From Rheinheimera sp. SA_1 (lineage in GTDB: Bacteria; Pseudomonadota; Gammaproteobacteria; Enterobacterales; Alteromonadaceae), in assembly GCF_001669775.1 (NCBI RefSeq), contig NZ_LXWK01000015.1, positions 124,001 through 188,000 on the forward strand: a DNA stretch of 64,000 nt. Direction: 5' to 3'. The position numbers were made by a program, and so were the translations under genes. The notes below the pieces were generated by a model. The model was not told where the DNA came from. It was given only the letters and a program-made list of their open reading frames with translations, and did not search any database. This document shows positions 45,654 to 55,604 of the stretch, one piece after another. Numbering within the stretch: the first letter of the stretch is position 1; each line of letters starts with the position of its first letter.

Positions 45654-48251
45654 TCAGTTACTCTGGCCAAGGAAGTCTTTGGCAAAACGTTGCAACACCC
45701 CACCCGCGTCATAAATCGACACTTCTTCGGCGGTATCTAACCGGCAAGTCACCGGCACCTGCAGCGTTTCACCACTGCGACGATGAATCACCAACGTTAA
45801 ATCTGCTCTTGGAATACGATCGCCCAGCACATCATAACTTTCGGTACCATCAAGGCCCAAAGTCTGACGATTGACACCCGCTTTAAATTCCAGTGGCAGC
45901 ACGCCCATACCCACTAAGTTAGTGCGGTGAATACGTTCAAAACCTTCCGCAACAATGGCTTCAACCCCGGCTAAGCGCACGCCTTTCGCCGCCCAGTCAC
46001 GCGATGAACCCTGACCATAATCGGCACCGGCAATAATGATTAGCGGCTGTTTGCGCTCCATGTAGGTTTCAATGGCTTCCCACATCCGCGTCACTACGCC
46101 TTCCGGTTCAACGCGGGTTAACGAGCCTTGCTTGATTTTGCCATCGACCACTGCCATTTCATTGACGAGTTTCGGGTTGGCAAAAGTGGCGCGCTGCGCG
46201 GTTAAGTGATCGCCACGGTGGGTGGCATAAGAGTTAAAGTCTTCTTCCGGCAAGCCCATTTTATGCAGGTATTCACCAGCGGCACTGTCGAGCATAATGG
46301 CGTTCGATGGGGATAAATGGTCGGTGGTGATGTTATCGCCCAGCACCGCCAATGGCAGCATGCCTTTAAGAGCTCGTGCACCAGCTAAAGCGCCTTCCCA
46401 ATAAGGCGGTCGACGGATATAGGTACTTTGTCCACGCCAGTCATACAGTGGGCTGATTTTCTCGCCAAAATCGACCGATACCGCAAACATTGGCTCATAC
46501 ACTTTACGGTATTGTTCAGGTTTCACACTGCTGGCCACCACCGCATCAATTTCAGCATCGGTTGGCCAAATGTCCTTTAAGCGGATTTCACGACCATCGG
46601 CAGTTACGCCCAGCACATCTTTTTCGATATCAAAGCGGATAGTTCCGGCAATGGCATATGCCACCACTAAAGCCGGAGAAGCTAAAAACGCTTGCTTGGC
46701 ATAAGGGTGAATTCGGCCGTCAAAGTTGCGATTACCGGACAGCACCGCGGTCGCGTATAAATCGCGATCAATCACTTCTTGCTGGATCACCGGATCTAAA
46801 GCGCCGCTCATACCGTTACAAGTGGTACAGGCAAAACCGACAATGCCAAAGCCTAAGGCTTCTAAATCGGTCAGTAAATTGGCTTCTTTTAAATAGAGTT
46901 CCACCGCTTTTGAGCCAGGCGCTAACGAGCTTTTCACCCATGGCTTGCGGTTTAATCCCAGTTTATGTGCGTTACGTGCCAATAAACCGGCCGCAATCAC
47001 ATTGCGTGGGTTACTGGTATTGGTACAGCTGGTGATCGCAGCAATAATCACTGCGCCATCCGGCATTAAGCCTGGTTCGTTTTCGACCACACCACTAATA
47101 CCTTTGGCGGCGAGTTCAGTGGTGGCGACCCGGGCATGTGGATTCGAAGGTCCGGCGATATTACGCACCACGCTGGATAAATCAAACCTCAGCACCCGTG
47201 GATATTGTGCTGTGATTAAACTATCAGCCCACAAACCGGCGGTTTTAGCGTAGGTTTCAACCAGCTTCACCTGCGCCGCTTCCCGGCCGGTCAGGGTTAA
47301 ATAGTCCAGCGTCTGCTGGTCGATGTAGAACATCGCCGCAGTGGCACCATATTCCGGTGTCATATTGGAAATAGTGGCACGGTCGCCGAGGCTTAAGCTG
47401 TTAGCGCCTTCACCAAAAAATTCTAAGTAGCTCGACACTACTTTTTGCTTGCGTAAAAACTCGGTCAGCGCCAGCACGATATCAGTCGCCTGAATACCAG
47501 GTTGCGCTTTACCGGTCAGCTCCACGCCAATAATATCCGGTAACCGCATCCACGAAGCTCGGCCGAGCATGACACTCTCTGCTTCTAAACCGCCGACACC
47601 AATTGCGATGACGCCCAAAGCGTCGACATGCGGCGTGTGGCTATCGGTACCGACTAAGGTATCCGGGAAGGCCACGCCATCGATGGCATGGATCACCGGC
47701 GACATCCGTTCCAGGTTAATCTGGTGCATGATGCCGTTGCCAGGTGGGATCACATCAACATTTTTAAAGGCTTTTTTGGTCCAATTGATAAAGTGAAACC
47801 GGTCGTCATTACGACGGTCTTCAATAGCGCGGTTTTTCTCAAAAGCATCCGGCTCGAAACCACCATGTTCCACCGCCAATGAATGGTCAACAATTAACTG
47901 CGTTGGCACTACTGGGTTCACTTTGGCCGGATCACCGCCCATCAAGGCGATAGCATCACGCAGGCCAGCTAAATCGACCAGCGCGGTTTGGCCTAAAATA
48001 TCGTGGCAAACCACACGGGCCGGAAACCATGGAAAATCTAATTCTTGTTTACGTTCAATCAGTTGGCCCAAATAGGCGTTTAACTGCGCCGGATCAGCAC
48101 GGCGTACCAGGTTTTCGGCGTGGACGCGACTGGTATAAGGCAAGGTTTCCCAGGCGCCGGGGTTGATGCTATTGACAGCTTCGCGCGCATCAAAATAGTC
48201 ATAGGAGGTGCCGGCAAGCGGCTTACGGAAATTGGTGTTTAAATTGGTCAT
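45654..48251 (-). CDS. acnD: Fe/S-dependent 2-methylcitrate dehydratase
   Basis: 865 residues from ATG 48251 (GAGTG upstream). Aconitase superfamily of the AcnD group: GTDSHTPHVDALGVIAIGVGG, the cluster cysteines in ITSCTNTSNP and GFACTTCNGMSG, and the C-terminal swivel domain GADYGQGSSRDWAAKG. It dehydrates 2-methylcitrate to trans-2-methylaconitate, which PrpF then isomerises. Together they replace the iron-free PrpD. The neighbourhood (prpB, prpC, prpF) separates it from housekeeping aconitase A. Confidence 0.95.
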   Translation of the reverse strand: MTNLNTNFRKPLAGTSYDYFDAREAVNSINPGAWETLPYTSRVHAENLVRRADPAQLNAYLGQLIERKQELDFPWFPARVVCHDILGQTALVDLAGLRDAIALMGGDPAKVNPVVPTQLIVDHSLAVEHGGFEPDAFEKNRAIEDRRNDDRFHFINWTKKAFKNVDVIPPGNGIMHQINLERMSPVIHAIDGVAFPDTLVGTDSHTPHVDALGVIAIGVGGLEAESVMLGRASWMRLPDIIGVELTGKAQPGIQATDIVLALTEFLRKQKVVSSYLEFFGEGANSLSLGDRATISNMTPEYGATAAMFYIDQQTLDYLTLTGREAAQVKLVETYAKTAGLWADSLITAQYPRVLRFDLSSVVRNIAGPSNPHARVATTELAAKGISGVVENEPGLMPDGAVIIAAITSCTNTSNPRNVIAAGLLARNAHKLGLNRKPWVKSSLAPGSKAVELYLKEANLLTDLEALGFGIVGFACTTCNGMSGALDPVIQQEVIDRDLYATAVLSGNRNFDGRIHPYAKQAFLASPALVVAYAIAGTIRFDIEKDVLGVTADGREIRLKDIWPTDAEIDAVVASSVKPEQYRKVYEPMFAVSVDFGEKISPLYDWRGQSTYIRRPPYWEGALAGARALKGMLPLAVLGDNITTDHLSPSNAIMLDSAAGEYLHKMGLPEEDFNSYATHRGDHLTAQRATFANPKLVNEMAVVDGKIKQGSLTRVEPEGVVTRMWEAIETYMERKQPLIIIAGADYGQGSSRDWAAKGVRLAGVEAIVAEGFERIHRTNLVGMGVLPLEFKAGVNRQTLGLDGTESYDVLGDRIPRADLTLVIHRRSGETLQVPVTCRLDTAEEVSIYDAGGVLQRFAKDFLGQSN

Positions 48252-48278
48252 GGGTATGCACTCTGCAAAGGCATTAAA

Positions 48279-48296
48279 GGGATGCGGTTGCATCCC
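48279..48296 (-). other. Hairpin between prpC and acnD
   Basis: GGGATGC-GGTT-GCATCCC, just upstream of acnD on the minus strand and followed by TTTAATG. A possible weak attenuator or mRNA processing/stability element. Confidence 0.45.
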
Positions 48297-48330
48297 TTAT
48301 TCAAGCGATGGTCTGTGACTTGGCCGCGAC

Positions 48331-49461
48331 TTAGCCGCGACTGGCAATCGGCGCCACTTCACGTGGTTCAACGCCGGTGTATTCAGCGCTTGGCCGGATA
48401 ATCCGATTATCGGCGCGTTGTTCCATCACGTGGGCAGCCCAACCGGTTAAACGGGAGCAGACAAAAATCGGCGTAAACAACTTAGTTGGGATCCCCATGT
48501 AGTTGTAGGCCGAAGCGTGGAAAAAGTCTGCGTTACAGAACAGTTTTTTCTCGCGCCACATCACCGCTTCGCAGCGCACCGACACATCGTACAAGCGAGT
48601 GTCGCCGTTGGCGGCCGCCAGTTGCTCAGACCAGGCTTTGATCACAGCGTTACGTGGATCAGATTCAGCATAAATAGCGTGACCAAAACCCATAATTTTG
48701 TCTTTACGCGCCAGCATGCCCATTAAGGTTTCTTCGGCATGATCCGGGTTTTGCATGTGTTCAATCAGTTCCATCGCCGCTTCATTGGCGCCACCGTGCA
48801 GTGGACCGCGCAGTGAACCAATGGCACCAGTGATACAAGAATGCATATCAGACAAAGTCGAAGCGCAAACGCGGGCAGTAAAGGTTGAGGCGTTAAATTC
48901 GTGCTCAGCGTACAAAATCAGTGAGGCTTGCATCACTGTGGTGTGCAGCGCTGTTGGTTTTTCACCGTGTAAGGTCCACAGGAACTGTTCAGCAACTGAA
49001 TCGGCGTCGGTTTCAACGCTGATCCGTTTGCCGTGGTGGCTGAAATTGTACCAGTAGTTAATTAAGCCCGGGAAAATCGCCAGCATGCGGTCGGTGGCAT
49101 CTTGTTGGTCGTTGAAACTCAATTCAGTTTCTAAGTTACCCAGCATCGAGCAGCCGGTCCGCATCACGTCCATCGGATGGGCAGAAGCCGGAATACGTTC
49201 CAGCACTTCTTTTAGTGCGCTTGGCAGGCTGCGCATCGCTTTAAGTTTGGCTTTGTAAGCAACAAGCTCAGCAGACGTTGGTAATTCGCCTTTCAAAATT
49301 AAATATGCGACTTCTTCAAATTCACATTTAGCCGCTAAGTCTTTGACGTCATAACCGCGGTAAGTCAGGCCTGAACCGGTTTTTCCGACTGTGGATAAAG
49401 CAGTTTTACCGGCGATCTGACCGCGTAAACCAGCGCCTGTTAATTGTTTTGCGTTTGCCAT
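48331..49461 (-). CDS. prpC: 2-methylcitrate synthase
   Basis: 376 residues from ATG 49461 (GGAGAA upstream). Citrate synthase fold of the short PrpC type: GLTYRGYDVKDLA, the catalytic His in SLRGPLHGGANEAAME, the second His in MGFGHAIYAESDPR, and Asp in KLFCNADFFHASAYNYMGIP. It condenses propionyl-CoA with oxaloacetate. The upstream spacer contains an imperfect hairpin (TGGCAGG/CCTGCCA, 49504-49536). Second enzyme gene of the cluster, after prpB. Confidence 0.95.
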   Translation of the reverse strand: MANAKQLTGAGLRGQIAGKTALSTVGKTGSGLTYRGYDVKDLAAKCEFEEVAYLILKGELPTSAELVAYKAKLKAMRSLPSALKEVLERIPASAHPMDVMRTGCSMLGNLETELSFNDQQDATDRMLAIFPGLINYWYNFSHHGKRISVETDADSVAEQFLWTLHGEKPTALHTTVMQASLILYAEHEFNASTFTARVCASTLSDMHSCITGAIGSLRGPLHGGANEAAMELIEHMQNPDHAEETLMGMLARKDKIMGFGHAIYAESDPRNAVIKAWSEQLAAANGDTRLYDVSVRCEAVMWREKKLFCNADFFHASAYNYMGIPTKLFTPIFVCSRLTGWAAHVMEQRADNRIIRPSAEYTGVEPREVAPIASRG

Positions 49462-49503
49462 GGTGTTCTCCAGCGAAGATTTAAATTGAAAAATTATTCG
49501 CAA

Positions 49504-49536
49504 TGGCAGGGACAGAGGTTGCTGTAGTACCTGCCA
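49504..49536 (-). other. Hairpin between prpB and prpC
   Basis: TGGCAGG and CCTGCCA separated by 19 bases in the 99-base prpB-prpC spacer. No U tract. Confidence 0.35.
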
Positions 49537-49560
49537 GCGGTATTCATTGATGCAGTTTGC

Positions 49561-50448
49561 TTATTTGTTTTTATTTTCCGCAAACAACGCATCCAGCTTT
49601 TGTTCATAGCTGTGATAATTCAGGAAATCATAAAGTTCCATCCGGGTCTGCATGCTGTCGATCACCGCTTTTTGGTCGCCGTCATCCAGCAAATGCTGAT
49701 ACACGTTCAACGCCGCTTTATTCATCGCCCGGAAGGCACTCAGTGGGTACAACACCATCTGCACGCCAACATCTGCCAGTTCTTTTTTGTTAAACAGCGG
49801 CGTCTGACCAAATTCAGTGATATTGGCTAAAACCGGCACTTTGATTACATCGGTAAAAGCTTTGTACTGTTCCAGCGTATACACAGCTTCGGCGAAAATA
49901 GCATCGGCGCCGGCTTCAACACAGGCTTGTGCCCGTTCAATCGCCGCTTGCAGACCTTGTTGCTGCAGCGCATCGGTGCGCGCCATAATGAAAAAATTCT
50001 CGTCGGTTCTGGCATCAACCGAAGCTTTCACCCGATCCACCATTTCCGCCAACGAAACAATTTCTTTGTTCGGACGGTGACCGCAACGTTTTTGCATCAC
50101 CTGATCTTCAATATGAAAACCGGCCGCGCCAGCGCGGGTCATGTCTTTGACGGTGCGGGCAATATTAAAAGCGCCACCCCAGCCGGTATCGGCATCGACT
50201 AACAGCGGCACTGAAGTCGCGCCGGTGATGCGGCGAATGTCTTCACAGACGTCGTTTAAAGAGGTCATACCTAAATCCGGCAAACCAAAAGAGGCATTGG
50301 CCACGCCAGCACCTGACAGATACAAGGCCTGATGCCCGACCCGCTCCGCCATCATCGCAGTATAGGCATTGATGGTACCGACCAGCTGCAATGGGTTGTT
50401 TGCTGCAATAGCCTGACGTAATTTCAGACCGGCGCTATGAGTTGCCAT
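49561..50448 (-). CDS. prpB: 2-methylisocitrate lyase
   Basis: 295 residues. Isocitrate-lyase superfamily with the PrpB form of the catalytic loop, [10 protein letters not shown], and metal-binding [16 protein letters not shown]. It splits 2-methylisocitrate to pyruvate and succinate, closing the methylcitrate cycle. [26 protein letters not shown] at the start is typical. It is the first enzyme gene, 10 bases after the regulator, so the two are co-transcribed. Confidence 0.95.
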   Translation of the reverse strand: MATHSAGLKLRQAIAANNPLQLVGTINAYTAMMAERVGHQALYLSGAGVANASFGLPDLGMTSLNDVCEDIRRITGATSVPLLVDADTGWGGAFNIARTVKDMTRAGAAGFHIEDQVMQKRCGHRPNKEIVSLAEMVDRVKASVDARTDENFFIMARTDALQQQGLQAAIERAQACVEAGADAIFAEAVYTLEQYKAFTDVIKVPVLANITEFGQTPLFNKKELADVGVQMVLYPLSAFRAMNKAALNVYQHLLDDGDQKAVIDSMQTRMELYDFLNYHSYEQKLDALFAENKNK

Positions 50449-50458
50449 GTGAGTTCCC

Positions 50459-51142
50459 TTATTGCTTAAAATGAGGTTGCTTAAAATGAGTTTCGATATT
50501 ACGTCGAGACGCCCCGATATGCCGGCGCATCAGTAAATCGGCCAATTCACCATCACGATTGGCAATGGCATTGATAATAGCTTTATGTTCGTCAAATGCC
50601 CGTGATACCCGCGGGCCGTTCATACCGAGCTGCACCCGGTACATCCGGACTATGAAATACAATTCGTCGCATAACAAATTGATCAGATATGGATTTTTGC
50701 TGCCTAAAATGACGCGGTAATGAAAATCAACATCGCCGGCTTCCTGATAATAACTTTCGCCTTCACGCACGCGTTGGGTCGACAAATGCTGATCCAGCAA
50801 TTGCTGCACCTGGGCAATTTCCGCATCCGTCATATGTTCAGCGGCCAAGCGACAGGCCAGCCCTTCCAGCGTTTCACGCAGCTGATACAACGACACCAAT
50901 CCAGCAACCGATAACTTCACCACCCGCGCACCGGCGTTGGGAATACGTTCAATCAGATGACAACGCTCTAATCTGGCGAGCGCTTCGCGCAGCGGCGCCC
51001 GGCTTAAATCAAAACGTTTTGCCAGTTCCGGCTCAGAAATTTTGCTGCCTGGCGCAATTTGACCTTCAACGATAGCGCGTTGAATTTCCAACAACACCCG
51101 GTCAGCGGCAGTAATAGGATCTTTCCAGGTTGGGCTCTGCAT
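50459..51142 (-). CDS. prpR: GntR/FCD-family regulator of the methylcitrate cluster
   Basis: 227 residues from ATG 51142 (GTG 51145 immediately before is equally possible; no clear ribosome site). An N-terminal winged helix of the GntR type ([26 protein letters not shown], ~40-65) is followed by an all-helical FCD effector domain ([43 protein letters not shown]). FadR-like FCD proteins respond to organic acids; a methylcitrate-type effector is likely by context. Unlike the sigma-54 PrpR of enterobacteria it is a GntR member; only the functional name is shared. A palindrome touching the start suggests autoregulation. Confidence 0.87.
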   Translation of the reverse strand: MQSPTWKDPITAADRVLLEIQRAIVEGQIAPGSKISEPELAKRFDLSRAPLREALARLERCHLIERIPNAGARVVKLSVAGLVSLYQLRETLEGLACRLAAEHMTDAEIAQVQQLLDQHLSTQRVREGESYYQEAGDVDFHYRVILGSKNPYLINLLCDELYFIVRMYRVQLGMNGPRVSRAFDEHKAIINAIANRDGELADLLMRRHIGASRRNIETHFKQPHFKQ

Positions 51143-51145
51143 CAC

Positions 51146-51217
51146 ATTGTCGACAATTTAACTGGAATGCGCCATTTTTAGCCTTTAAATGATGATTTGT
51201 CAATTTTATTGTCGACA
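51146..51217. promoter_or_regulatory. Candidate PrpR (GntR) operators
   Basis: ATTGTCGACAAT at 51146-51157 is a perfect 12-base palindrome abutting the prpR start. TTGTCGACA recurs at 51209-51217. The 52-base centre spacing is about five helical turns. GntR/FCD proteins bind such short palindromes, so cooperative repression of prpRBC-acnD is plausible. Confidence 0.65.
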
Positions 51218-51429
51218 CAAAATACTAATCAAGCATTTTCTCAGTAGCCGACCGGCCAGCCGTTGCTGTAACAAATAACTTCCAAATTCCGGGAATATTT
51301 TTCTGATAAAAATATTTTAAGATTGTTTATGACTATAAATTAGCAATTGATAATGTTTTGGCTATAAACAGATTTTTGGCGCAACAGCCTGCAACACCAG
51401 TGCAATCAAAGCATGCTGGCATTTTCGCT

Positions 51430-51484
51430 GGATAAGCTGGGGATAACCATTGGATAACTTGGGTACAAGCTGGGGCTAATTATA
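51430..51484. repeat. 11-bp-period array of GGATAA (TTATCC on the minus strand)
   Basis: GGATAA occurs at 51430, 51441 and 51452, then two decayed units (GTACAA at 51463, GGCTAA at 51474), each exactly 11 bases apart. On the minus strand these read TTATCC; one (TTATCCCCA) is a single mismatch from the DnaA box TTATCCACA. An AT-rich tract (51290-51370) lies beside it. No gene is seen in 51218-51560. Confidence 0.6.
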
Positions 51485-51562
51485 CAAATATTTAACTTTT
51501 TCAACGAACTGTCGACGTTAGGTGATTTGAGCAATTTTTACGCACTTGGCTACACTGAATTC

Positions 51563-51668
51563 ATGTCGCATTGCTGTAGTGTCGCAATGCTTCACCGGTA
51601 GCGCACGGCTCAGTTTCTGAGCCATTCCCCTAAGCCCAGAACAATGCGGATTGGTTCTGGGCTACTTT
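51563..51668 (+). ncRNA. Candidate small RNA with three hairpins
   Basis: A promoter-like TTGAGC-18-TACACT (51527-51556) is followed by three perfect stems: GCATTGC/GCAATGC (51568-51590), GGCTCAG-TTT-CTGAGCC (51607-51623) and AGCCCAGAAC/GTTCTGGGCT (51633-51663), the last followed by ACTTTTATC. No ORF or ribosome site fits. No Rfam family was recognised by eye. Confidence 0.6.
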
Positions 51669-51781
51669 TATCTGCTTGATTTAACTTTTCTTTTCAGTAA
51701 ACCACCGTTCAATGAAACTCATTTTCAATTGAACTGCCTGGTTCTGGCAAGGCAACCAATTATACTGGTTATGGGTCAGTT

Positions 51782-52561
51782 TCAGGCTCGTTTAGCCAGT
51801 GGAAACAATCGATAAAAATTCGCAGTACTATGGCTGGCAATCGTCGTTAAATCTTCTGAACGCACCTGCGCCACAGCCGCCGCTACCGCACTGACATAAG
51901 CCGGCTGATTGGTTTTGCCACGAAATGGTACTGGCGATAAATAAGGCGAGTCGGTTTCTATCAGTAACCGGTCAAGCGGTACCTGACGCACCACGTCCCG
52001 CAGCGCGTCGGCGTTGCGAAAAGTCATAATGCCGGAAAAAGAAATATAAAAACCTAAATCTAACGCAGCTTTAGCAGTGTCCCAATCTTCGGTGAAGCAG
52101 TGCAAAACGCCACCACAACGGTCCGCCTGATACTGACGCATTAATGCCAAGGTATCGGCTTTGGCATCGCGGGTATGGATGATCAGTGGTTTTTGCAACT
52201 GGTTCGCCACTTCAATATGGCTGATAAAGGCTTGTTGTTGCAGTTGTTTAGTATCAGGACTATAGAAGTAATCAAGACCAGTTTCGCCAACCGCCACTAC
52301 TTTTGAATCAGCCGCCAGCGCTAATAATAAATCGGCGTCCAGTACGTCTTGTTGATGCAGCGGATGTTCGCCGCAGGACACCGACACCTGTGGATAAGGT
52401 GCGACCAAAGCGGCCATCGAAGGATATTCAGCTAGACTAACTGACACACAAAGCAGATGTTCAATCTGCTCATTTTTGGCATTTGCCAGCACTGCAGGCA
52501 AATCCATCGCCAGTTTATCCAGTTCCAGCCGATCAAGGTGACAATGGGAATCTACAAACAC
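51782..52561 (-). CDS. TatD-family metal-dependent hydrolase (YcfH-like)
   Basis: 259 residues. It starts MFVDSHCHLD (metal-binding H-x-H), with GETGLDYFY, LQKPLIIHTRDA, GVLHCFTEDW and LLIETDSPYLSP, all canonical for TatD/YcfH proteins, which are metal-dependent deoxyribonucleases or hydrolases with unclear cellular roles. Its place just downstream of holB and pilZ matches ycfH in E. coli (tmk-holB-ycfH). The ATG has a modest ribosome site. Last gene of the fab cluster; no strong U-tract terminator was seen after it. Confidence 0.9.
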   Translation of the reverse strand: MFVDSHCHLDRLELDKLAMDLPAVLANAKNEQIEHLLCVSVSLAEYPSMAALVAPYPQVSVSCGEHPLHQQDVLDADLLLALAADSKVVAVGETGLDYFYSPDTKQLQQQAFISHIEVANQLQKPLIIHTRDAKADTLALMRQYQADRCGGVLHCFTEDWDTAKAALDLGFYISFSGIMTFRNADALRDVVRQVPLDRLLIETDSPYLSPVPFRGKTNQPAYVSAVAAAVAQVRSEDLTTIASHSTANFYRLFPLAKRA

Positions 52562-52706
52562 AACCAGTACTCCGGTGTTCTACAACAGTATGTTTTAAAA
52601 ACGATTATTTAAATAAATATGCTGCGCATCAGCAGAAATAGTTGTGACGGCAGATGCTCAAATCAGGATAGCGCTGACCACATATTCCGCACTATTTGCA
52701 GTCGTA

Positions 52707-53033
52707 TTACAGGGTATAAGTGGCTTCAGGTGAATTTTGCAAACCGCTGATTAACTTTTCGATTTTATCGCGTAACTGCGATTTGTCATCGATAAAAGCC
52801 ACACCAATACCGGCCGGGCTATTATTCTGCGCGCCATGTGGCGTGATCCAGGCCACTTTGCCAGTCACAGATACAGTTTCCAGCGCGTCAGGCAGCGTCA
52901 CCGATAACGCCAGCGACTGACCAATTTTATACTGGCGGGCGGTCCGCACAAACAAACCTCCTTGTTTCAGGAAAGGCATAAAAGCGCGGTTTAATTCTTT
53001 GATATCAAGGAAATCCAAAGGTATTTCTTCCAA
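52707..53033 (-). CDS. pilZ: PilZ-domain type IV pilus protein
   Basis: 108 residues from TTG 53033, fixed by a strong GGAGG ribosome site six bases upstream. PilZ-type barrel: FLKQGGLFVRTARQYKIGQSLALSVTLPD, TGKVAWITPHGAQN and GIGVAFIDD. Like the founding Pseudomonas PilZ it lacks the RxxxR and full D/N-x-S-x-x-G c-di-GMP residues, so it probably acts through protein contacts in pilus assembly. Its location between holB and tatD is conserved in many gammaproteobacteria. Confidence 0.9.
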   Translation of the reverse strand: MEEIPLDFLDIKELNRAFMPFLKQGGLFVRTARQYKIGQSLALSVTLPDALETVSVTGKVAWITPHGAQNNSPAGIGVAFIDDKSQLRDKIEKLISGLQNSPEATYTL

Positions 53034-53044
53034 CGATGCCTCCG

Positions 53045-53980
53045 TTAGCGCAGTAAACGCTGTACATCCAATAATAAAGCAGTAAGCGCTAAAGTTCTAT
53101 TCTGCCCCAAAATTTGCTGTTCGTCACGGCACCATTGTGCCAGCCGTTGAAACAGCTGCTGACAGTTGCGATTTTCGTCGACAGTTGGCCATAGCTGCCT
53201 GACAAACCAAAACAGGATAGTGGTGGTTTCGGTTTGTGCTTCCAGCGTTTTTACCATGTCGGACAGCGGGTATTCACCGGCAATAAAACGTGGTAACAGT
53301 TGCAGCAACTGATCAATTTGCTCGCTTTGACCGGAGGCAAGTAATTCCAATGCCCGAAGCGGCGCACCAGCACAATAAGCCAGTAAATAAGGAGGCACCG
53401 GTTGGTCGCTCTGCTCTGCCAGCCACAGCTGCGCCGCCTGGTCATTCACCGGCGCAATCAGCCAACGCTGACAACGGCTTAATATAGTCGGCAGTAGTTG
53501 TTGTTCATAAGCAGTTTGCAGTAGCAGAAAACTATCGCTGCCCGGCTCTTCCAGCGTTTTGAGCAAGGCATTGGCGGCAGCTTCGGTCATCTTGTGCGCC
53601 TGCGGCAATAACACCACCCGCGCCCCACCTTGTTGTGGCGTACCTTGCATAAACTGACTGAGTTCACGCACCGCATCGACGCCGATACTGCTGTCGCTTG
53701 CTAACTGCATTAAATCAGGATGATGACCTGCATTCACCAATAAACAACTTTTACAATAACCGCAAGCTGCATCCGGGAATGGCTGCAAACACAGCAGCTG
53801 CTTGGCCAAATGCTGCGCAACTAAATGTTTACCCACACCGTTTGGCCCGGTAAACAGCAAGGCATGATGCAGCTGGCCGCTTTGTGCCAATTGGCCCAAA
53901 TGCAGTTGCATTGGCACGAGCCAGGGTAAAGTTGTAGCTTGTAAACTCCCGGGATTTAAATTCCCCGTCTCTAAATTCAC
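53045..53980 (-). CDS. holB: DNA polymerase III subunit delta'
   Basis: 311 residues from GTG 53980, overlapping the tmk stop by four bases (GTGA). Clamp-loader AAA+ fold: [19 protein letters not shown] (degenerate P-loop), a zinc module [26 protein letters not shown] and [12 protein letters not shown] (SRC motif). Delta' is the stator of the clamp loader that places the beta clamp on DNA. Coupled to tmk as in E. coli. Confidence 0.92.
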   Translation of the reverse strand: MNLETGNLNPGSLQATTLPWLVPMQLHLGQLAQSGQLHHALLFTGPNGVGKHLVAQHLAKQLLCLQPFPDAACGYCKSCLLVNAGHHPDLMQLASDSSIGVDAVRELSQFMQGTPQQGGARVVLLPQAHKMTEAAANALLKTLEEPGSDSFLLLQTAYEQQLLPTILSRCQRWLIAPVNDQAAQLWLAEQSDQPVPPYLLAYCAGAPLRALELLASGQSEQIDQLLQLLPRFIAGEYPLSDMVKTLEAQTETTTILFWFVRQLWPTVDENRNCQQLFQRLAQWCRDEQQILGQNRTLALTALLLDVQRLLR

Positions 53981-54597
53981 AGCCCGGCAGCCTCTAATGC
54001 GGCAATAATTTGTTGCTGCACTTCAGCCACTGTCCGGCTGGCATCAATAATAGCGATATGAGGTTCACTATTGGCAATTTCCAGATAACGACTGCGGGTG
54101 CGCTGGAAAAAAGCCAGTTGTTCCTGTTCAATCCGATCCAGCTCGCCACGAACCCGTGCCCGCTCCAGGCCAATCACCGGATCAATATCCAAGTACAAGG
54201 TAAAGTCTGGCTTGGTCTGACCGAGCACAGCCTGACGAATACTGTCAATCAATTGGGAATCAATCATCCGGCCGCCGCCCTGATAAGCCCGCGACGACAT
54301 ATCATGCCGGTCGGCCAGTACCCAGTCGCCGCGCAACAATGCCGGACGGATCACCTGACTGAGCAGCTGCACCCTGGCTGCATACATCAACAACAATTCG
54401 GTTTCCGGCGCAACTTGTTCAGATTGCACCGATTTGACTAAAGTACGGATTTGTTCTGCCAGCGGTGTACCACCTGGCTCGCGGGTTTGCACCACAGAAT
54501 GGCCACGCGCTTCCAGCCACTGCCGTACTGTGCTGATCGCCGTTGTTTTCCCCGCGCCTTCCAGCCCTTCAATCACAATAAAACGCGCTGATATCAT
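53977..54597 (-). CDS. tmk: Thymidylate kinase
   Basis: 206 residues. P-loop [12 protein letters not shown], the DRX-like [34 protein letters not shown] and [24 protein letters not shown] (lid) are all in place. It phosphorylates dTMP to dTDP. It starts at an ATG overlapping the mltG stop (ATGA) and overlaps holB at its end. Confidence 0.95.
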   Translation of the reverse strand: MISARFIVIEGLEGAGKTTAISTVRQWLEARGHSVVQTREPGGTPLAEQIRTLVKSVQSEQVAPETELLLMYAARVQLLSQVIRPALLRGDWVLADRHDMSSRAYQGGGRMIDSQLIDSIRQAVLGQTKPDFTLYLDIDPVIGLERARVRGELDRIEQEQLAFFQRTRSRYLEIANSEPHIAIIDASRTVAEVQQQIIAALEAAGL

Positions 54598-55604
54598 GGT
54601 TTTTTCCCGAAAATATACTGTTGCACGGCGCGATTATGCTCCGGCAATGACGCTGAAAACTGGTGGCTGCCATCGCCTTTCGCTACAAAATAAAGTTTAT
54701 CACTGACCAGCGGTTTGGCAGCGGCCTGCAGCGACGTCGCGCTAACTAATGCAATCGGACCTGGCGGCAAGCCGAAATGAACATAGGTATTATAGACATG
54801 GGGATCTTTTAAATGCGCGCGGGTAATGTCGCCCTGATAACGATCGCCGAGGCCATAAATTACCGTTGGATCAGTTTGTAACTTCATCCGCTGCGCCAGC
54901 CGGTTAATAAAGACGGAAGCAATCAGCGGTTTTTCTGAAATGACGCCGGTTTCTTTTTCAATGATCGACGCCAGCGTCAACAATTGATAAGGCGTACTAA
55001 ACGGCAATGTGGTATCGCGCTGCGTCCACGCCTGTTCTAACTGCTGTATTAAAGAATGGTGTGCCCGGCGATAAATATCAGATGCTTTACTATGTGCGGT
55101 ATAAAAATAAGTTTCCGGAAAAAACAGTGCCTCAAGATTTGGTGGTGATGCGCCCCACTCAGCTGGCCAATTGATCAGCTGTTGTAAGGCCTGTTCATCT
55201 GACAAATCATTTTGCAGGTAAGGCGCATTGGCTAAGGCTAACAAACTTTGTTTTAACGTTTCACCTTCGCGCAGCATAAAACTGAACTGCGCAACTTTGC
55301 CACTTCGAAATAAAGCTAACTGATTTACTAACAAATCTGGTTGTACCCGATAGACCCCGGCCTTTACCGAACGCAGTTCTGGTTGTAACACGCTGAGTAA
55401 CTTTAATTGCAGACACTGACTTTTGCTCAGCAATTGCTGTTGTTGCCACTGGCGGCACAATCCGGATAAGGAACTGCCTGCGGGTAAATCATAATAAGGG
55501 CCGGTTAATGCCAGCCTGGTTTGCCGGAATTGCTGCAGTTGATTCAGCAAACCAAAAGCCACCACGGCGAGCACGAATAACAGCACAAATAACTTCTTTA
55601 ACAT
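54594..55604 (-). CDS. mltG: Endolytic murein transglycosylase
   Basis: 336 residues. One N-terminal membrane helix ([16 protein letters not shown]), then the YceG/MltG domain with [14 protein letters not shown] and [15 protein letters not shown] (catalytic Glu) and [24 protein letters not shown]. It cuts glycan strands to end peptidoglycan polymerisation at the membrane face. It overlaps pabC by seven bases and tmk by four, as in the standard cluster. Confidence 0.94.
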   Translation of the reverse strand: MLKKLFVLLFVLAVVAFGLLNQLQQFRQTRLALTGPYYDLPAGSSLSGLCRQWQQQQLLSKSQCLQLKLLSVLQPELRSVKAGVYRVQPDLLVNQLALFRSGKVAQFSFMLREGETLKQSLLALANAPYLQNDLSDEQALQQLINWPAEWGASPPNLEALFFPETYFYTAHSKASDIYRRAHHSLIQQLEQAWTQRDTTLPFSTPYQLLTLASIIEKETGVISEKPLIASVFINRLAQRMKLQTDPTVIYGLGDRYQGDITRAHLKDPHVYNTYVHFGLPPGPIALVSATSLQAAAKPLVSDKLYFVAKGDGSHQFSASLPEHNRAVQQYIFGKKP

